In this document: positions 46,565 through 56,319 of the stretch, in pieces | How the letters are laid out: each line of letters opens with the position of its first letter | Position numbering within the stretch: the stretch's first letter is position 1 | Source: Rhodospirillales bacterium | GTDB taxonomy: Bacteria; Pseudomonadota; Alphaproteobacteria; Rhodospirillales; Shumkoniaceae | Assembly (NCBI GenBank): GCA_014859895.1 | Contig: JACZKS010000010.1 | Location: 43,489 to 107,488, forward strand | Direction: 5' to 3' | Length of the DNA: 64,000 nucleotides | Notes under the pieces: model-generated | What the model was told of the DNA's origin: nothing | Database searches by the model: none | Seen by the model: the letters and a program-made list of their open reading frames with translations, nothing else | Position numbers and translations under genes: made by a program

Positions 46565-48186
46565 CGCCCGACCTCGCCCAGACGATGCCGGACGTCCTGC
46601 GCCGGTTGGGCGGGGAATTGCCCGACGTGCTGCTTTCCTACCAGGCGCGGCTGCTGGCCACCACCGCCTTGAGCCAAGTGACGGTGTGCGAGAAGAGCCG
46701 GCGGGTCGGCGTCACCTGGGGGATCGCCGCCGACGCCGTGCTGACCGCCGGCGCCGCCCGCTCGGCTTCCGGCATGGACGTCCTTTACATCGGCTACAAC
46801 ATGGACATGGCGCGCGAGTTCGTCGACGCCTGCGCCATGTGGGCCAAGGCCTTCCTGCCGGCCGTCTCCGAGGTCGACGAGTTCCTGTTCAAGGATACCG
46901 ACGACAAGGGAGGCGACCGCGACATCCAGGCCTACCGCATCACCTTCGCCTCGGGCTTCGAGATCGTCGCGCTCTCCTCCAAGCCGCGCAGCCTGCGCGG
47001 CCGCCAGGGCTATCTGATCTTCGACGAGGCCGCCTTCCACGACGACCTGCCCGGCATGCTGAAAGCCGGCATGGCCTTCCTGATGTGGGGCGGCAAGATC
47101 CTCGTCATCTCGACCCACGACGGCGAGGCCAACCCGTTCGCCACGCTGGTCAACGACAGCCGGGCCGGCCGCAAGCCCTATGCCGTGGTGCGCATCACGT
47201 TCGACGACGCCATCGCCGACGGTCTCTACGAGCGGGTCGCCCTCATGGCCGCGGCCCGGGGCATTCCGGTCAAGCCGAAGGACGAATGGGTCGCCGACAT
47301 CCGGGCCTTCTACGGCGACGACGCCGCCGAGGAGCTGGACGTCGTCCCCGCCCAGGGCACCGGCACGGCGATCGCCGGCGCGCTGATCGAGGCGCGGATG
47401 CGCAATGACATCCTCGTGTTGCGCTGGGCACCACCGGACAACTTCGCCGAATGGCCCCAACACGTGCGCGAGGCAGAGGCCCGTGATTGGTGCGAGGAGA
47501 ACCTGGCGCCGCTGTTCAAGGCGCTTGACCCGAAGCTCCAGCATTTCTTCGGCGAGGACTTCGGCCGCATCCGGGATCTGACGGTCATTTGGCCGATCGC
47601 GCTGACACAGAACGTCACGCGTCGGGCACCCTTCGTCGTCGAATTGGCCAGTGTGCCGTTCGAGCAGCAGAAACAGGTCCTGTTCTACATCGTCGATCGG
47701 CTGCCCCGCTTCTGCGCCGGCGCCATGGACGCCACCGGCAACGGCGCCTACCTGGCCGAAGTGGCGGCCCAGCGTTACGGCTTTGGCCGAATCTTCCAGG
47801 TCAAGCTGTCGATTGAGTGGTATCGCGAGAACATGCCGCAATTCGTCGCCGCCTTCGTTGACGCCGGCGTCGAGATCCCCAAGGACGCCGACATCCTCAA
47901 CGACCATCGGGCCCTGAAGAAGATCAACGGCGTCGTCCAGGTGCCGGAGATCCGCGCCCAAGACCTGAAGGACAAGAACCGCAAGCGGCACGGCGACTCG
48001 GCCATCGCCCACGCGCTGGCGTATTTCGCATCGGTCAGCGACGTCCACGAGTACGGCTACACGCCGGTGACAACCGCGGCTTCGGCGGCGGAGGGGCGGG
48101 CCATGTGGCAGCCCCACGACGATGACGATGACCGGGGCGACTTCGATGTGCGTTCCGGCCTGGGCGGCAGGCGAGGAGGATGGTGA
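46561..48186 (+). CDS. Phage terminase large subunit (Mu gp28-like)
   Basis: KSRRVGVTWGIAADAVLTAG ... YLIFDEAAFHDDLPGMLKAGMAFLMWGGKILVISTHDGEANPF. Confidence 0.92.
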   Translation: MTPDLAQTMPDVLRRLGGELPDVLLSYQARLLATTALSQVTVCEKSRRVGVTWGIAADAVLTAGAARSASGMDVLYIGYNMDMAREFVDACAMWAKAFLPAVSEVDEFLFKDTDDKGGDRDIQAYRITFASGFEIVALSSKPRSLRGRQGYLIFDEAAFHDDLPGMLKAGMAFLMWGGKILVISTHDGEANPFATLVNDSRAGRKPYAVVRITFDDAIADGLYERVALMAAARGIPVKPKDEWVADIRAFYGDDAAEELDVVPAQGTGTAIAGALIEARMRNDILVLRWAPPDNFAEWPQHVREAEARDWCEENLAPLFKALDPKLQHFFGEDFGRIRDLTVIWPIALTQNVTRRAPFVVELASVPFEQQKQVLFYIVDRLPRFCAGAMDATGNGAYLAEVAAQRYGFGRIFQVKLSIEWYRENMPQFVAAFVDAGVEIPKDADILNDHRALKKINGVVQVPEIRAQDLKDKNRKRHGDSAIAHALAYFASVSDVHEYGYTPVTTAASAAEGRAMWQPHDDDDDRGDFDVRSGLGGRRGGW

Positions 48187-49721
48187 TGGCGAGGTTACTG
48201 GATCAGTTCGGCAATCCGATCGACCCGACGGTTCTGAAGCGCGAGCAGGCGGCGCCGACGGTCAGCGGCGTGCGCTCCATCCTTTCCGGCCACCCGTCCT
48301 GGGGCCTGACGCCGGAGCGCCTGGCGCGGCTCCTGCGCCAGGCCGAGGAGGGCGACCCGACGGCCTACCTGGAGCTGGCCGAGGAGATGGAGGAGAAGGA
48401 TCTTCACTACCGCGGTGTGCTCGGCACCCGCAAGCGCCAGGTCGCGCAGCTGGAGATCACCGTCGAGGCGGCCACCGACGAGAAGGCCGACGTCGAGAAT
48501 GCCGATATGGTGCGCGAGCTGTTGAACCGCGACGAGCTGCAGGACGATCTGATCGACGTGCTCGACGCGATCGGCAAGGGCTACTCGGCGACCGAGATCA
48601 TCTGGGATCTTTCGGCAAAGCAGTGGTGGCCGGCCCAGTTCAAGTGGCGCGATCCGCGCTGGTTCCGCTTCGATCCCATCGACGGCGAGACGCTGCGCCT
48701 GGTCGGCGAGTCCGGTCAGCTCGAACCGCTGGCTCCCTACAAGTTCATCGTGCACAAGCCGCGCCTCAAGTCGGGCCTGCCGATCCGGGGCGGGATGGCC
48801 CGCGCCGTGGCCTGGGCCTACTGCTTCAAGACCTTCGGCATCAAGGACTGGGTGGTCTTCGCCGAGATCTTCGGCATGCCGCTGCGCCTCGGCAAGTACC
48901 ACCCCGGCGCCTCCGAGGAGGACAAGCGGGCGCTGATGCGGGCGGTCGCCGACATCAGTCGGGATGCCGCCGCCATCGTTCCCGAGAGCATGACGATCGA
49001 GTTCCCCGAGGCGGGCGGCAAGACGGGTTCGGTCGACATGTTCGAGCGGATGTGCGACTTCTTCGACCGCCAGACCAGTAAGGGGGTGCTCGGCCAGACC
49101 GCCACCACCGACGCCATCAAGGGCGGCTATGCGGTCGGCAGGACCCACGACGAGGTGCGCGGCGACATCGAGCAGGCGGACGCCCGCCAGCTCGCCGCGA
49201 CCATCAACCGCGACGTGGTGCGGCCGTTCATCGACCTCAACAAGGGGCCGCAAAAGGCGTATCCGAAAGTCGTCATCGGGCGCGCCAAACAGACGGACAT
49301 TACGCAAATGTCCGACTCCCTGGCCAAGCTGGTTCCCCTCGGGCTCAAGGTCGAGCAGTCGGTGGTGCGCGACCGCATCGGCTTCCCGGACCCCGAGGAA
49401 GGCGCCGAACTGCTGACCCCGCCGGCCGCGCAGCCGCCCGCCCCGAGCCTGACCCGGGCGCTGGCGCGGGCCAAGGCGGCGTCCCGTCCGGCGCGCGACG
49501 AGACGGACGACCTGGTCGACCAGGTTGAGACGTTGGCCGCGCCGATCCTCGCCGACATGGTCGAGCAGATCCGGCGCGTCGTCGACGAAGCAGCGACGCT
49601 GGAAGAGGCGCAGGCGCGCCTGGCCACCGTCTTTCCCGGCAGCGCCACCGATGAGCTGGCCGAGATCCTGGCCCGCGCAATGATGGCCTCCGACCTACAG
49701 GGAGCCGCCGACGTTGGCTGA
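48186..49721 (+). CDS. DUF935 family portal protein (Mu gp29-like)
   Basis: LTPERLARLLRQAEEGDPTAYLELAEEMEEKDLHYRGVLGTRKRQVAQLEITVEAA. Confidence 0.93.
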   Translation: MARLLDQFGNPIDPTVLKREQAAPTVSGVRSILSGHPSWGLTPERLARLLRQAEEGDPTAYLELAEEMEEKDLHYRGVLGTRKRQVAQLEITVEAATDEKADVENADMVRELLNRDELQDDLIDVLDAIGKGYSATEIIWDLSAKQWWPAQFKWRDPRWFRFDPIDGETLRLVGESGQLEPLAPYKFIVHKPRLKSGLPIRGGMARAVAWAYCFKTFGIKDWVVFAEIFGMPLRLGKYHPGASEEDKRALMRAVADISRDAAAIVPESMTIEFPEAGGKTGSVDMFERMCDFFDRQTSKGVLGQTATTDAIKGGYAVGRTHDEVRGDIEQADARQLAATINRDVVRPFIDLNKGPQKAYPKVVIGRAKQTDITQMSDSLAKLVPLGLKVEQSVVRDRIGFPDPEEGAELLTPPAAQPPAPSLTRALARAKAASRPARDETDDLVDQVETLAAPILADMVEQIRRVVDEAATLEEAQARLATVFPGSATDELAEILARAMMASDLQGAADVG

Positions 49722-50949
49722 CGGAGTCCCCTTCCAGGAGGCCATCGACTTCCTGGGCCAGAAAGTCAACCTGCCGAGCCGCGCCTGGACGGACCTGAAG
49801 GAAGGAGCGCACGCCCGCTCCTTCGTCGTCGCCGGCGCCATGAAGGACAAGCTGGTCTCGGACTTCCACGGCGCGCTGACGAAGGCGCTGAAGGACGGCA
49901 CTACCAAGGCCGATTTCCAGAAGGCCTTCGGCGACATCGCGGCACGCCACGGCTGGGACTTCAATGGCGGCCGCGCCTGGCGGGCGCGGGTCATCTACGA
50001 CACCAACATGCGTACTGCCCGCGCCGCCGGGCGTTGGGCCCAGATCGATCGCCGGGCGGCCGTCGAAAAGCGGCGCGGCCGGACGCTCTATCTGCGCTAC
50101 GTCGCCGTCCTCGATTCCAAGACCCGGCCGGAGCATCGCGCCTGGCACGGAACGATCCTGCCGGCCGACCACCCGTTCTGGCGCACGCACACGCCGCCCA
50201 ACGGCTGGTATTGCCGCTGCACCATCCAGGTGCTGACCGAGCGCGACCTCGCCCGCTACGGCTACACGCCGACGCCTGAGAAGGACATCCCGCCGATCGC
50301 CATGGAGGATCGCCCGGTGAATACGCCGGATGGATCGGAGAACTGGCCGACACCTGCCGGCATCGACACCGGGTTTGGCACCAACGTCGGGCAGAGCTGG
50401 CTTTCGGGCGCCGTGCCGCCGCCCTTGCAGACGCCATTGCCGCCCCCGCCGGCGGCGCTGCCGGCGATCAAGCTGCCGCCGATGTCTGCGCCGGCCAAGG
50501 TGGACCCCAAGCGCATCCTGCCGGCCGGGCTGAAAGACGAGGCCTACGTCAAGGCATTCCTCGGCGAGTTCGGCGGCGGCCTCGGCAAGCCGGCCGCCTT
50601 CCGCGACGCCGCCGGCCATGCCATCGCCGTCGGCGAGGAGCTGTTCAAGGACGTCCGGGGACGCTGGAAGGTGACGAAGCTGGGCCGCGAGCGCGACTCG
50701 CTTCTGCTGGCCGACGCCCTCAAGACGCCGGACGAGATCTGGGTCGACTGGTTCTTCGTGCCGCAGCTCGGGCGCCACGTGCTGCGGCGGCGCTATCTCA
50801 AGCGCCTGGCGCTACCCGGAAAGGCAGGAGGGCTGGCGGTATTCGAATGGACGTCGGAGGGGTGGAGCGGCGTCACGGACTTCACCCCGTCCGCCGCCTC
50901 CTATCTCGAACGCCAGAGGCGGGGAGCCCTCCTCTATAGGAAAAATTGA
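49714..50949 (+). CDS. Phage head morphogenesis protein (Mu gp30/F-like)
   Basis: RARVIYDTNMRTARAAGRWAQI ... YVAVLDSKTRPEHRAWHGTILPADHPFWRTHTPPNGWYCRCTI. Confidence 0.92.
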   Translation: MADGVPFQEAIDFLGQKVNLPSRAWTDLKEGAHARSFVVAGAMKDKLVSDFHGALTKALKDGTTKADFQKAFGDIAARHGWDFNGGRAWRARVIYDTNMRTARAAGRWAQIDRRAAVEKRRGRTLYLRYVAVLDSKTRPEHRAWHGTILPADHPFWRTHTPPNGWYCRCTIQVLTERDLARYGYTPTPEKDIPPIAMEDRPVNTPDGSENWPTPAGIDTGFGTNVGQSWLSGAVPPPLQTPLPPPPAALPAIKLPPMSAPAKVDPKRILPAGLKDEAYVKAFLGEFGGGLGKPAAFRDAAGHAIAVGEELFKDVRGRWKVTKLGRERDSLLLADALKTPDEIWVDWFFVPQLGRHVLRRRYLKRLALPGKAGGLAVFEWTSEGWSGVTDFTPSAASYLERQRRGALLYRKN

Positions 50950-50978
50950 AACGGGACCGGCCCGCCCGATCCCGTTTC
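50948..50978 (+). terminator. Hairpin after the head morphogenesis gene
   Basis: GAAACGGGA-N13-TCCCGTTTC. Confidence 0.45.
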
Positions 50979-51170
50979 CGTCACCCGTCTATGATGGCGG
51001 CGGGCGCCGCGACCGCGGTGACGATGTGAGGGTATTGTATCAGGTCCGCCCCCGGTTTTCCAGGCGGCGGCTTTTCCGGGCCTGGCGTGCGCGACGGCCT
51101 CGGGGGGCGCCCACCCTAGCCAAAAATGCTTTCATCCGTTTAAAACCCCGTTTAACGGGGACGACAGGGG

Positions 51171-51402
51171 CTATTCATCGGCTCCCGACTGACGGCCGCG
51201 TATCACCTGAAAGACTCCATACGCAGCCAAGCCGGCGGTCCACCCGCCAAGTCCAATGAACAGGCCGGCTCGCAATGCCGATCCCAGGGTCTGGCCAAAG
51301 AGATCACCCATCCAGGAAAGCCGGGGAAGAGCATCGAAGGCGTCGAGCGCCAACATGAGCAAGATGCCGAGACCAACGAAGGGCATCCGATCCCAGGCCA
51401 TC
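51171..51402 (-). CDS. Small membrane protein encoded opposite to the phage late genes (moron candidate)
   Basis: MAWDRMPFVGLGILLMLALDAFDALPRLSWMGDLFGQTLGSALRAGLFIGLGGWTAGLAAYGVFQVIRGRQSGADE; own leader region. Confidence 0.65.
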
Positions 51403-51511
51403 TTGCCTCCCAAACCCTGACATCTGTCAGGTTCCGCGCGCTCCCTTGATCCATCTACCTTCGCCGATGACGGGCCGGACGGTCAAGGTCCGGCGTGCAA
51501 TGGCGAGGCTC

Positions 51512-52561
51512 ATGGCTTTTCAAACCATCAAGGCGACCTGCTCGATCGTGCTTCCGGCCGACCCGCCGGAATGGGTGCATCTCATGCCCCTCGGCTCGAT
51601 CGAGGCGCGCGACGGCCGCAAGTGGACGCTGAAGGACCCGCAGGCGGTGGTCGCCGCCTCGGCCGCCCGCGGGCTCGATGCCGTCGTCGATTACGAGCAT
51701 CAGACGGATCTGGCCGAGAAGAACGGCCAGCCGGCGCCCGCCGCCGGCTGGATCAAGGAGTTTCAGGTCCGCGCCGACGGCATCTGGGGTCGGGTCGATT
51801 GGACCACCCTGGGCGCCGACCGCATCCGGGCCAAGGAGTACCGCTACCTCTCGCCCACCTTCCTCGCCGACAAGAAGACCGGCGAGGTGAAGGCGATCCT
51901 GCGCGCCGCCCTGACCAACAACCCCGCACTCGATCTTGTCGCTCTTGCCACCGAAAGGGATGACTGCATGGAAGAGCTTCTGAAGGCTCTGGCGGCCGCG
52001 CTCGGCCTGCCGGAGAACACCACCCAGGAGACCGCCCTCGCCAAGGTCGGTGACCTGGTGAAGTCGGCGAAGACCGCCGAAGAGACGGTCGCCGCCATCC
52101 GGACTTCGCTCAAGGTCGATGCCACGGCGGACGCCACGGCGATCGCCAAAGCCATCGATACGGCGGTCGCCAAGGCCAAGGAGGAGGCGGCCAAGTCGGA
52201 CGTCGACCCGAAGGCCTTCGTGCCGCGCGCCGAGTTCGATCGCGTCGCGACGCAGCTGACCAAAATGCAGACGGATCTCTCCGCCGACAAAGCGACGGAG
52301 GCCGTCGAGGCGGCCATGCGTGAGGGCAAGATCGCCCCCGCGTCCAAGGATTGGGCCATGGCCTACGCCAAGAAGGACGCGGAAGGGTTCGCCGATTACG
52401 TCAAAGGCGCACCCGTCGTCGTCACGCCGGGTGGCGGCGGCAATCCGACCCCACCCAAGGCCGGCTCCCCGCTGACCGAAGACGAACTGGCGACCTGCCG
52501 CCAGCTCGGCCTTACCGAAGAGGCCTTCAAGAAAACCCGTGACGCGGAGGTGACCCGATGA
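51512..52561 (+). CDS. Phage protease/scaffold (Mu gpI-like)
   Basis: LPADPPEWVHLMPLGSIEARDGRKWTLKDPQAVVAASAARGLDAVVDYEHQTDLAEKNGQPAPAAGWIKEF; start uncertain (51446/51500/51512). Confidence 0.92.
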   Translation: MAFQTIKATCSIVLPADPPEWVHLMPLGSIEARDGRKWTLKDPQAVVAASAARGLDAVVDYEHQTDLAEKNGQPAPAAGWIKEFQVRADGIWGRVDWTTLGADRIRAKEYRYLSPTFLADKKTGEVKAILRAALTNNPALDLVALATERDDCMEELLKALAAALGLPENTTQETALAKVGDLVKSAKTAEETVAAIRTSLKVDATADATAIAKAIDTAVAKAKEEAAKSDVDPKAFVPRAEFDRVATQLTKMQTDLSADKATEAVEAAMREGKIAPASKDWAMAYAKKDAEGFADYVKGAPVVVTPGGGGNPTPPKAGSPLTEDELATCRQLGLTEEAFKKTRDAEVTR

Positions 52562-52965
52562 CCGTGCTCGCCCAAGACCGCAACACGCCTCGCCGCACCG
52601 GCGACGTGTTCTCCTTCCCGGTCGCCGCCGCGACGAAGATCTACGCCGGCGCCCTGGCGGTGCTGAACGCCGGCGTCGCCGAAGGCGGCTCGACCGCTGT
52701 TGGCCTGGTCGCCGTCGGCCGCGCCGAAGAGCAGGTCGACAATTCGGCCGGCGCCGCCGGCGAGCTCAAGGTTCGGGTCGCCAAGGGCACCTTCCGCTTC
52801 GCCAACTCGGCTGCCGCCGACGAGATCACGCTGAGCGAAGTCGGCGCCTCGGCCTACATCGTCGACGATCAGACGGTCGCCAAGACAGACGGCACCGGAA
52901 CCCGGAGCGTCGCCGGCACCATCGTGGACGTCGACGATCTCGGCGTCTGGGTCAAGTTCGACTAG
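52558..52965 (+). CDS. Head protein, DUF2190/decoration-like
   Basis: FPVAAATKIYAGALAVLNAGVAEGGSTAVGLVAVGRAEEQVDNSAGAAGELKVRV. Confidence 0.78.
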   Translation: MTVLAQDRNTPRRTGDVFSFPVAAATKIYAGALAVLNAGVAEGGSTAVGLVAVGRAEEQVDNSAGAAGELKVRVAKGTFRFANSAAADEITLSEVGASAYIVDDQTVAKTDGTGTRSVAGTIVDVDDLGVWVKFD

Positions 52966-52977
52966 GAGCAAAGCCTC

Positions 52978-54015
52978 ATGATCAAGACCATCCTCTCCGT
53001 CGCCGTCCTCGCCCTGATCGTCGGGGTCGGCCTGTTGGCGGGCCCGGCGCCCGACGCCTCGGCCCATGGCCTGCACGCCCTCGCCCAGGAGGGCGCCATC
53101 CCGGCGATCGGCCTGGGCGGCCTGGTCATCAACTCGGCCACCCTCAGAAGCCTTTACGTCGGCTTCAAGACCAGCTTCCAGAACGGCCTCGGCATGGCGA
53201 CCTCGCAGTGGCAGAGGATCGCCACTCTGGTGCCGTCGACCACCAAGGAGGAGAAATACGGCTGGCTTGGGAAGATCCCCGGCGTGCGCGAGTGGATCGG
53301 CGATCGCGTGATCCAGAACCTGATGGCCCACGGCTACGCCATCCTCAACAAGGACTGGGAACTGACGGTCGCGGTTTCGAAGCCGGACATCGAGGACGAC
53401 AACCTCGGGATCTACACCCCGATGTTCGCCGAGATGGGCCGCTCGGTCGCCGCCCATCCCGACCAGATGGTCTTCGGCCTGTTGAAGACCGGCTTCGCCA
53501 CGCCCTGCTATGACGGCCAGTACTTCTTCGACACGGACCACCTGGTGCTCGACGAGGCCGGCGATCCGCAGAGCGTCGCCAATACCGATGGCGGCGCCGG
53601 CACACCGTGGTTCCTGATCGACGACAGCCGGGCGCTGAAGCCGATCATCTTCCAGGAGCGGAAGAAGTTCCAGTTCGTCGCCCTCGACAAGGAGGACGAT
53701 CCGAACGTGTTCTTCAAGAAGGAGTTCGTCTATGGCTCCGATGGCCGCGACAATGTCGGCTTCGGCTTCTGGCAGTTTGCCTGGGGCTCCAAGCAGACGC
53801 TGGACGCCACCCACTATGCCGCCGCCCGGGCCGCGCTGACGGGCATGAAGGGCGACTATGGCCGGCCGCTCGGCCTGATGCCGCGGCTCCTCGTGGTGGG
53901 TCCCGCATTGGAGGAGGCCGGCCGCAAGCTCCTCAACAGTGAGAACGGCGCCAACGGCGAGACCAACCCGTGGAAGGGCACCGCCGAGCTGCTTGTCGTG
54001 CCGTGGCTGGCGTGA
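52978..54015 (+). CDS. Mu-like major head subunit (gpT) with extra signal-peptide-like N-terminus
   Basis: gpT-like core from VINSATLRSLYVGFKTSFQNGLG to the end; ~50 aa hydrophobic extension MIKTILSVAVLALIVGVGLLAGPAPDASAHG. Confidence 0.9.
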   Translation: MIKTILSVAVLALIVGVGLLAGPAPDASAHGLHALAQEGAIPAIGLGGLVINSATLRSLYVGFKTSFQNGLGMATSQWQRIATLVPSTTKEEKYGWLGKIPGVREWIGDRVIQNLMAHGYAILNKDWELTVAVSKPDIEDDNLGIYTPMFAEMGRSVAAHPDQMVFGLLKTGFATPCYDGQYFFDTDHLVLDEAGDPQSVANTDGGAGTPWFLIDDSRALKPIIFQERKKFQFVALDKEDDPNVFFKKEFVYGSDGRDNVGFGFWQFAWGSKQTLDATHYAAARAALTGMKGDYGRPLGLMPRLLVVGPALEEAGRKLLNSENGANGETNPWKGTAELLVVPWLA

Positions 54016-54029
54016 GGGAGGACTGAACC

Positions 54030-54254
54030 ATGAAGATGATCCGCATCATTGCCAAGCCCGCCGCCGGCTTCCGCCGCGCCGGCATGTACCACCCGGCCAA
54101 GGCCGTCGACCACCCGGCCGACGACATCACGGCCAAGCAACTCAAGGCCCTCAAGGAAGAGCCCCAGCTCGTCGTCCAGGAGGTCGAGGTTCCCGACAAG
54201 CCGGCCGCCAAAAGCGACGACGGCAAGCCGACCAAGACCAACAAGAATCCCTGA
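54030..54254 (+). CDS. Small phage protein (HI1506/Mu gp35-like)
   Basis: RIIAKPAAGFRRAGMYHPAKAVDHPADDITAKQLKALKEEPQLVVQEV. Confidence 0.75.
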   Translation: MKMIRIIAKPAAGFRRAGMYHPAKAVDHPADDITAKQLKALKEEPQLVVQEVEVPDKPAAKSDDGKPTKTNKNP

Positions 54255-54280
54255 GGCCGCCCAGCGGCCGACTCGCCGAA

Positions 54281-54316
54281 GCCCCCGGGCGGAGCCCGCC
54301 CGCTCCGCCCGGGGGC
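54281..54316. terminator. 15-bp perfect GC hairpin between head and tail blocks
   Basis: GCCCCCGGGCGGAGC-ccgccc-GCTCCGCCCGGGGGC. Confidence 0.55.
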
Positions 54317-54332
54317 ATGATTTGAGGAACCC

Positions 54333-54758
54333 ATGCCCTACGCCACCCAACAGGACCTGATCGACCGCTACGGCGAGGATGAGCTGATCGCCCTCACCGA
54401 CCGCGCGAACCCGCCGGCCGGGGCGATCGATGCCGCCGTGGTGGCCAGGGCGCTCGCCGATGCCGACAGCCTGATCGATGGCTATGTCGGCAGCCGCTAT
54501 GCGCTGCCGCTGGCCGAGGTGCCGCCGCTGCTGACGCAGATCGCCTGCGCCGTGGCCCGCTATCGCCTGGCGAAGGACGGCCCCACCGAAAACCTCACCA
54601 AGGATCACGACACGGCCCTGCGTACGCTGCGCGACATCGCGGACGGCCGCCTGGCGCTGCCGGTCGGCGAGACCGAGACGCCGGCGCCGGCGTCGGTCGG
54701 CGTCGCCATCGCCGGCCCGGGCCGGGTGTTCTCCGCCGACACGCTGAAGGATTTCTGA
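54333..54758 (+). CDS. DUF1320 family protein (Mu gp36-like)
   Basis: YATQQDLIDRYGEDELIALTDRANPPAGAIDAAVVARALADADSLIDGYVGSRYALPL. Confidence 0.93.
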   Translation: MPYATQQDLIDRYGEDELIALTDRANPPAGAIDAAVVARALADADSLIDGYVGSRYALPLAEVPPLLTQIACAVARYRLAKDGPTENLTKDHDTALRTLRDIADGRLALPVGETETPAPASVGVAIAGPGRVFSADTLKDF

Positions 54759-54759
54759 G

Positions 54760-55203
54760 ATGGCCGGCGTTTCCATCCAGGTCGGCCTCGACACCAAGGA
54801 TCTGGAGGAAGCGTTCGCGCGCCTGGAGACGGCCATGGATGACATGACCGAACCGATGGACGCCATCGGCGCCGGGCTCGACTCCTCCATGCTCAGCCGC
54901 TTCGAGCACGAAACCGGCCCCGACGGCGTTCGCTGGACGCCCAGCCAGCGGGCGCTGCTGACCGGCGGCCAGACCCTCACCCATCGCGGCCACCTGCGCG
55001 CCTCGGGCACGCACATCGCCTCGCGCCATTCGGTGATGCAGGGCAGCAACCTGGTCTACGCCCGCCCCCAGCACGCCGGCGGCAAGGTTGGACGCGGGCG
55101 CAAGGTCACGCTCCCGGCGCGGCCCTTCGTCGGCGTCGACGGCGATGACCGGACAATGATCCACGACACCATCCAGGACTTCCTTGAGGAGGCCGCGCGA
55201 TGA
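54760..55203 (+). CDS. Phage virion morphogenesis protein (Mu gpG-like)
   Basis: FEHETGPDGVRWTPSQRALLTGGQTLTHRGHLRASGTHIASRHSVMQGSNLVYARPQHAGG. Confidence 0.9.
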   Translation: MAGVSIQVGLDTKDLEEAFARLETAMDDMTEPMDAIGAGLDSSMLSRFEHETGPDGVRWTPSQRALLTGGQTLTHRGHLRASGTHIASRHSVMQGSNLVYARPQHAGGKVGRGRKVTLPARPFVGVDGDDRTMIHDTIQDFLEEAAR

Positions 55204-55730
55204 GCCTCATGGATCTTCAGGACGCGGCGGTCGCCGCCATCGAGGCACGCTTCCCGAAGCTCAAAAGCTGCGAGCGGCACCCCGGCCGCTTCGACCTCGA
55301 CGAACTGGGGCGGTTTCTCACCGTGGCGCCGGCTGTGCGTGTCGCCCTGCTGTCGATCGGTGGGGCGGCCGGCACCGAAGAAGGCCTGGCCCAAGGTGAC
55401 GCCAGGCTTGCCGCGTTCATCGTCACCCGCGACGCTGGCAACGTGGACAAGGACAAAGCAGCGCAGGCCATCGTCGACGGCCTGATCCCCCTGGTCACGG
55501 GCTTCGGCCAGGAGGTGCGTGGCGAGAACCTGTATTCCACTCCGGCCGGCAAGCAGGGCGTCGCCCTGTGGGCGGTCACCTGGGTCCAGCGGGCCGAAAT
55601 GGGCACGCTGGTCGCCGAGGACGGCGAGATGCCCGAGCACCTCTACGCCTCGATGTCGCCGAAGATCGGCGCGGCGCACGAAGCCGACTATCGCGACGTC
55701 TCGACCGGGGAGGCCCCCGATGGCGCTTAA
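55200..55730 (+). CDS. Mu gp37-like (DUF1834) protein
   Basis: 176 aa between gpG and gpV; EVRGENLYSTPAGKQGVALWAVTWVQ. Confidence 0.83.
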   Translation: MSLMDLQDAAVAAIEARFPKLKSCERHPGRFDLDELGRFLTVAPAVRVALLSIGGAAGTEEGLAQGDARLAAFIVTRDAGNVDKDKAAQAIVDGLIPLVTGFGQEVRGENLYSTPAGKQGVALWAVTWVQRAEMGTLVAEDGEMPEHLYASMSPKIGAAHEADYRDVSTGEAPDGA

Positions 55731-56316
55731 CCGTGACATGGAGATGGCCGAGTTGGACCGCCGCCTCGCCAACGTGGTGCGCATCGGCACCGTCGCCGAG
55801 GCCGACTATCCGGCCGCCCGGGTGCGTGTGGCGATCGGCGACAACCTCACCGGCGGGCTGCCGTGGCTGACCGCGCGGGCCGGCGGCGACCGCGCCTGGT
55901 GGGCGCCCGAGGTGGGCGAACAGGTGATGGTGTTCTCGCCCGGCGGCGACCTCGCCCAAGGCGTGGTGCTGCCCGCCCTCTTCTCCAACGCGGCGCCGGC
56001 GCCAGCCGACAGTCCCGACATCCGCCGCGAGGTCTACGCCGACGGCCTGGTCATCGAGCACGACCGCGCGAAGAAGCTGACCCGCCTCAACGCGCTCGAC
56101 TCCGAAGGCACGCTGGTGCTGGAGGCCAAGAACATCGTCATCCGCACCGGCGACGGCGGGTACTACCAGCTGGACCATCACGGCATGGCCAGCCGCATCA
56201 CCCACGTGGGCGGCGCCGCCTTCGAGACCGATTCCTGGCAGGCCGGCGCGGTGGTGACTGCCAACGCCGACCAGGACTACAGCCCGCCCGAAGTCCAAAC
56301 CCCCGAGGAGAGCTGA
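55720..56316 (+). CDS. Phage baseplate assembly protein V
   Basis: LDRRLANVVRIGTVAEADYPAARVRVAIGDNLTGGLPWLTARAGGDRAWWAPEVGEQVMVFSPGGDLAQGVVLPALFS. Confidence 0.94.
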   Translation: MALNRDMEMAELDRRLANVVRIGTVAEADYPAARVRVAIGDNLTGGLPWLTARAGGDRAWWAPEVGEQVMVFSPGGDLAQGVVLPALFSNAAPAPADSPDIRREVYADGLVIEHDRAKKLTRLNALDSEGTLVLEAKNIVIRTGDGGYYQLDHHGMASRITHVGGAAFETDSWQAGAVVTANADQDYSPPEVQTPEES

Positions 56317-56319
56317 AAG

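Noticed and set aside
46312-48117. 601-aa minus-strand ORF
   Set aside because: Antisense to gp28 terminase; shadow ORF.
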